Below are positions 60,582-64,000 of a DNA stretch of 64,000 nt, in pieces. The stretch is taken from NCBI GenBank assembly GCA_020736575.1, contig JAGPYM010000028.1, positions 434,001 through 498,000 on the forward strand. Reading direction: 5' to 3'. The stretch comes from Thelonectria olida (Eukaryota > Ascomycota > Sordariomycetes > Hypocreales > Nectriaceae). Each line of letters begins with the position of its first letter. The stretch's first letter is position 1. The notes beneath the pieces are model-generated. The model saw only the letters and a program-made list of their open reading frames with translations. It did not search any database and was not told the DNA's origin. The translations under genes were made by a program, and so were the position numbers.

Positions 60582-62011
60582 ATGTCACCTGGTGCCATTT
60601 CAACGGACGAGAGTGCCGCCAACTCGGTGGTTGCTCCCTCCGAACTGAAGCTGCACGAGATGGTCCCTTCGAAACTCGTCCTGAATCTCGTGCCGTACGA
60701 TCAGCAGAGCCCAGTTCCCGGACTCTACGATCCTATTCGGATGACGAATAAAGCTGTCGCGGGCCACTTGCTCCAGATGCCCTGGGACGAGGAAACAGGC
60801 TGGGGATCGCCGACCATCGGCAAGTACGACAACCTCAGCCTCGACCCGAGCGCAAGCGTGTTGCATTATGCTACGGAGACATTTGTAAGTCGCACCCCTC
60901 CACCCTGCTTCTGTCCTCCTTTCCAAACAAATATCAAATGAGCCCGCACCGGCCGCGTCATCTCCGATTATGGGAACTGACCTGGTATGACATGTAGGAA
61001 GGCATGAAAGCCTACCGAGGGTTCGACGGAAAGCTGAGGCTCTTCCGGCCGGAGCTGAACGCCGAGAGACTTCTTCGATCCAACGCACGTGTCTCCTTGC
61101 CATCCTTTGACCCAAAGGCTGCATTGGAGCTAATTGCTGCGTATGCTGCAGTGGAGTGCCCACGATGGCTCCCCGAGCCCGGTTCGCACCTCTACATCCG
61201 GCCCGCCATGATCGGTAGCGGCCGAGCCATTGGAATTAACAAGCCCCCCGAGGCTCTTTTCTTCGTCTTCGGCACCCTTTTCCCTCAAGCCCGGCGACTT
61301 GCCACCGTGTACCATCTCCTCACGAGCCAGCCAAGCCAGATCCGGGCCTGGCCGGGTGGTTTCGGCGCCAACAAGGTCGGCGCGAACTACGGCCCTTCCA
61401 TTACGTCCCACGTAGAGGCGAAGAGAAGAGGCTGTAATCAGACTTTGTGGCTCTTCGGCCAGGAAGAGCTCGTAACCGAGGCTGGAGGCAGCAACTTCTT
61501 TGTCGTCATGCGCCGTCAGAACTCAGATCAACTCGAGCTTGTGACCAGCCCTCTGGATACAGGCATTATTCTGGACGGCATCACGCGCCGCAGTGTCCTA
61601 GACCTGGCGCGTGAGAGGGCTCCGGATCTAGAGGTTGTTGAAAGGCCGCTTACCATGAGCGAAATCGCTGCGGCCGCGTCGGAGGGCAGACTTGTCGAGT
61701 CATTCGTGTCAGGCACAGCCGTAAGTCATTCCCACCAGTTTTCTTTTTGCGATTTGTGTCCTGTTCTGTCTTGCCTTGGTCAGAGGTCTTGTTAACATAG
61801 AGACTAGGTCTTCATTTCGCCTGTGGCATCCATCACTCATGGTGATTCCGTGGTTCGCTTCCCAATGACTGTTCTGGAAAATGGAGAGAAAAGGCCAGCT
61901 GAGAAGTACTCGACAACCATTCGCACATGGCTAGAAGAGATCATTTATGGAAAGGTTGATCACCCGTGGGGCTATATTGTTGAAGAGAACCAACAGCTTG
62001 GGTCCAGCTAG
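60582..62011 (+). CDS. Branched-chain amino acid aminotransferase (class IV PLP enzyme)
   Basis: Interconverts Leu, Ile and Val with their 2-oxo acids using 2-oxoglutarate/glutamate. Exons 60582-60884, 60998-61720, 61808-62011; 409 aa. Start chosen at the first ATG in frame (MSPGAISTDESAAN). Fold-type IV landmarks: LHYATETFEGMKAYRG (formed over intron 1), FRPELNAERLLRSNARVSLP, HLYIRPAMIGSG, the PLP-binding Lys (about 227) in GGFGANKVGANYGPS, ELVTEAGGSNFFVV and the terminal FVSGTAVFISPVASI over intron 2. No obvious mitochondrial presequence, so probably cytosolic. Convergent with a D-2-hydroxyacid dehydrogenase 320 bp away. The pair could turn Leu or Val into D-2-hydroxy acids, as needed for depsipeptides; this is inference. 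Confidence 0.95.
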
Positions 62012-62331
62012 GCCTAGATACGCAAATAGAGTTGAGATCAATGACCTCGTTCCAAGATGTTGAGAGCCCTTGACAATGATCTTGGACATCAAGCGCAGAC
62101 CAAACAGCTAATCATGGTTTCAAGTTCGATAGATGATGGGAATGTGTGTAAGGACCTCGCGTATCCATAGCGCTCCGCGTGGGATCAGCAGAGCATCTCA
62201 TTTCAACACATCGTTCCTAATTCTTTGAAACTCTATCTAGGCGTTGGGCAGCATCTATCCATCCCTTTTTCTATCGTTTATTCAACCTTTAATGTTCTCT
62301 CTTGGAATGCTCAACAACTCGTCCATCTTTT
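62012..62331. other. Convergent intergenic region
   Basis: 3' flanks of the BCAT and D-2-hydroxyacid dehydrogenase genes; no gene seen. Confidence 0.4.
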
Positions 62332-63444
62332 TCAGGCACTGGACCGCATGGTTCTGCATGGTGTGTCAGTCAGGAGCACCTCCCAGAGAATCAAGCAATG
62401 TTTTCTTGCCCTCAAGGCTCCGCGACTTAGGCCTCCCACATGTGGCAAGAGGGTTACGCAATCGTATTGGAACAGTCTTGGGTTTACTTCCGGCCTGAAG
62501 ATACGGTGGTCAGCCATGCACGTCTGGATTGAGATAGAAGAATGTGCGTACTCATGGTAATGGACATCGGTGCCATATCCTCTCACGATGCCACCTTCAA
62601 TAGCAGAGCACAAGGCGTCTTCATCGATGCACTTTCCCCTGGCAACACTGACAATACGAACGCCGGGTTTCATGAGCTGAAACATACGTCCAGAGAGCAG
62701 GTGGCGTGTCTCTGTTGTGTATGGACACGCGAGAAGGACGCAGTCGACCTCGGAAATCAAGGACTCCAAATTGGGATGAAAAACCAACTCCGGGAGGCGA
62801 ACGACTTCCTTCCCGTCTGTTCGGTTGGAGAGCAAAGCGGCTCTAATACTCGGCCTGTCCAAACAATGAATCTCCATCCCAATTGCGGCGGCATACCTGG
62901 CAATCTGCTTCCCTATGGAACCCATGCCAACGATGCCGAGTGTTTTGCCTTGAGGATCTGAAGATTTCATGGCTGCAAACTGAGCCTGGCGAAAGTGGTC
63001 AGTCCGAAGCATCCGTTCCGAGTAGCTTAGGTGACGGAAGGCTGAGATGATGAGGTATATCGCAGCAGTGGCCGTCGCGTCCATCCCACCAGTCGTGCTG
63101 AAGAACTCGACTCCTTTGTTTCGTAAACCAACGACGTCTTCCTCTTCAGAGCCGTGACCGAAGCAGCCAACGACCCTGAGCGAGGCGGGATAATACGAAA
63201 GTGCTCGTCCAGTCCATCCGGACCGTGGCCGCTCAATCCCCTCTGGCATATCGAGTCCTATCCTGATAATGGCTTGGACATCGCTCAGCGAGCCCCCGCC
63301 TTGCATTGACTGGTGGAAATCGGCAATTCGAGAAAACTCGTACACGTGCAAGTCGTATTTTGCACGGAGCGCGTCGATTTGCTGGGAAGGGACAAGCCCA
63401 TTGTCGGGAGATCCGATGAGAAGCACCTTCGGACTCGGAGGCAT
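62332..63444 (-). CDS. D-isomer-specific 2-hydroxyacid dehydrogenase
   Basis: Reduces 2-oxo acids to D-2-hydroxy acids with NAD(P)H, or the reverse. Single exon, 370 aa, starting MPPSPKVLLIGSPDNG. The N-terminal substrate domain is followed by the Rossmann fold with GIVGMGSIGKQIA (Gly173-Gly178). Active-site residues: Arg269 in SVARGKCID, Glu298 in GTDVHYHEYA and His335 in LLPHVGGLS; the order Arg-Glu-His is typical. The DVHYHEY loop replaces the usual DVFExEP, which may change substrate range. Length is slightly above the 330-350 aa norm because of a longer N-terminal domain. Its neighbour BCAT makes branched-chain 2-oxo acids, making them plausible substrates (inference). Confidence 0.93.
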   Translation of the reverse strand: MPPSPKVLLIGSPDNGLVPSQQIDALRAKYDLHVYEFSRIADFHQSMQGGGSLSDVQAIIRIGLDMPEGIERPRSGWTGRALSYYPASLRVVGCFGHGSEEEDVVGLRNKGVEFFSTTGGMDATATAAIYLIISAFRHLSYSERMLRTDHFRQAQFAAMKSSDPQGKTLGIVGMGSIGKQIARYAAAIGMEIHCLDRPSIRAALLSNRTDGKEVVRLPELVFHPNLESLISEVDCVLLACPYTTETRHLLSGRMFQLMKPGVRIVSVARGKCIDEDALCSAIEGGIVRGYGTDVHYHEYAHSSISIQTCMADHRIFRPEVNPRLFQYDCVTLLPHVGGLSRGALRARKHCLILWEVLLTDTPCRTMRSSA

Positions 63445-64000
63445 GGCTGATGAGCAGCTCGTTCAAGGACGGCGAGCGCAGCACTTTGACTAGGCGCTCC
63501 AGGCGGATTGGCAGAAAATATAGAACTCGCGTCGAAAACTCCTCGAGGAATCAATCATCCACAGGTGCGCCAGATGTACAGAAGTACGATGAAATATGGC
63601 CGACTGGTCGCAATGCATGTCCCAACTTGGCGTAAGGTAGCCTCTATCTCTTCCCGATCACAGCTTCGAGGGTATCTCCATAACTCCATCGCATGCTCGT
63701 GGTGCCGATTCCCGAGCCGGTGGGCCGAATCACAACTCCGTTCCCGTTTACGGCAATAGGACTAGCGGCGTTCTCCTTATCAGCTTGTCACGTCGATCCT
63801 GGCTGACAACACAGCCGAGGGACCGACGTTTGTCGTTCTTGGGAGATCAATCCACAGTTCATCCGAGCTCCTTCTGGCCCCAATAGCAGAGAGTGAGGAT
63901 GCTGGTGGTTTTTCATCTTGGGAACAATGTGCCAGATACGAAGACATCACGATCAAAATAAGGGCCCCCCCTCTCACAATGGCATGAAAGCTTCGCGCAT
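63445..64000. other. Window edge, no gene supported
   Basis: Upstream region of the dehydrogenase gene. A plus-strand frame from about 63782 to 63984 (SILADNTAEGPTFVVLGRS, GGFSSWEQCARYED) could be the end of a further gene, but no family was recognised. Confidence 0.3.

Overview
The window looks like nuclear DNA from a filamentous ascomycete, probably a plant-associated Sordariomycete. Genes carry short introns of about 45-100 nt with GT-AG borders, and the families present are fungal: Zn(II)2Cys6 regulators, a GH45 cellulase with a CBM1, GH28 endopolygalacturonase, an RTA1 relic, fungal PAP2 and ABCC proteins, and Tad, DIRS, Tc1, pogo and hAT transposon remains. There are no bacterial operons, no tRNA or rRNA gene that I could recognise, and no CRISPR array. 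All exon structures below were read by hand from splice sites, frame and family similarity. Total lengths are divisible by three unless stated.

Layout. 1-11 kb: a Tad-like LINE fragment, a six-exon sterol-glucosyltransferase-like gene, an RTA1 relic, a small two-repeat cysteine-rich secreted protein in AT-rich DNA, and a Tc1 relic. 11-39 kb: a carbohydrate-active block with GH45, GH35, GH43, a Zn2Cys6 regulator, GH1, two virtually identical GH28 genes in inverted orientation about 9.5 kb apart, a sugar transporter and a cytochrome P450. This block is interrupted by a DIRS-like relic carrying a piece of a WD40 gene, by a decayed Tc1 element and by gene fragments. 39-49 kb: a decayed, repeat-rich stretch with a WD40 (Dgr2/WDR44-like) gene, a PAP2 pseudogene, a pogo relic, a MITE-like element and a broken aminotransferase. 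49-64 kb: GC-rich and gene-dense, with a serine carboxypeptidase, a Zn2Cys6 regulator, a full-length ABCC transporter, an uncharacterised gene, a branched-chain aminotransferase and a D-2-hydroxyacid dehydrogenase.

How genes may work together (inference). The first block could degrade plant wall polymers: endo-cellulase, endo-pectinase, beta-xylosidase/arabinofuranosidase, beta-galactosidase and intracellular beta-glucosidase, with sugar import and a local regulator. The last block pairs BCAT (branched-chain 2-oxo acids) with a D-2-hydroxyacid dehydrogenase next to an ABCC exporter and a regulator, as expected at the edge of a depsipeptide or other specialised-metabolite locus. No synthetase lies inside the window.

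The most striking feature is a 1651-bp perfect-length inverted repeat (26359-28009 and 37524-39174) carrying the whole endopolygalacturonase coding region. I could see only two base differences between the arms. Flanking sequence argues that the right arm is the original: hAT transposase similarity runs across its outer border, and its TATA box lies outside the repeat. The left arm is then a recent, promoter-swapped copy.
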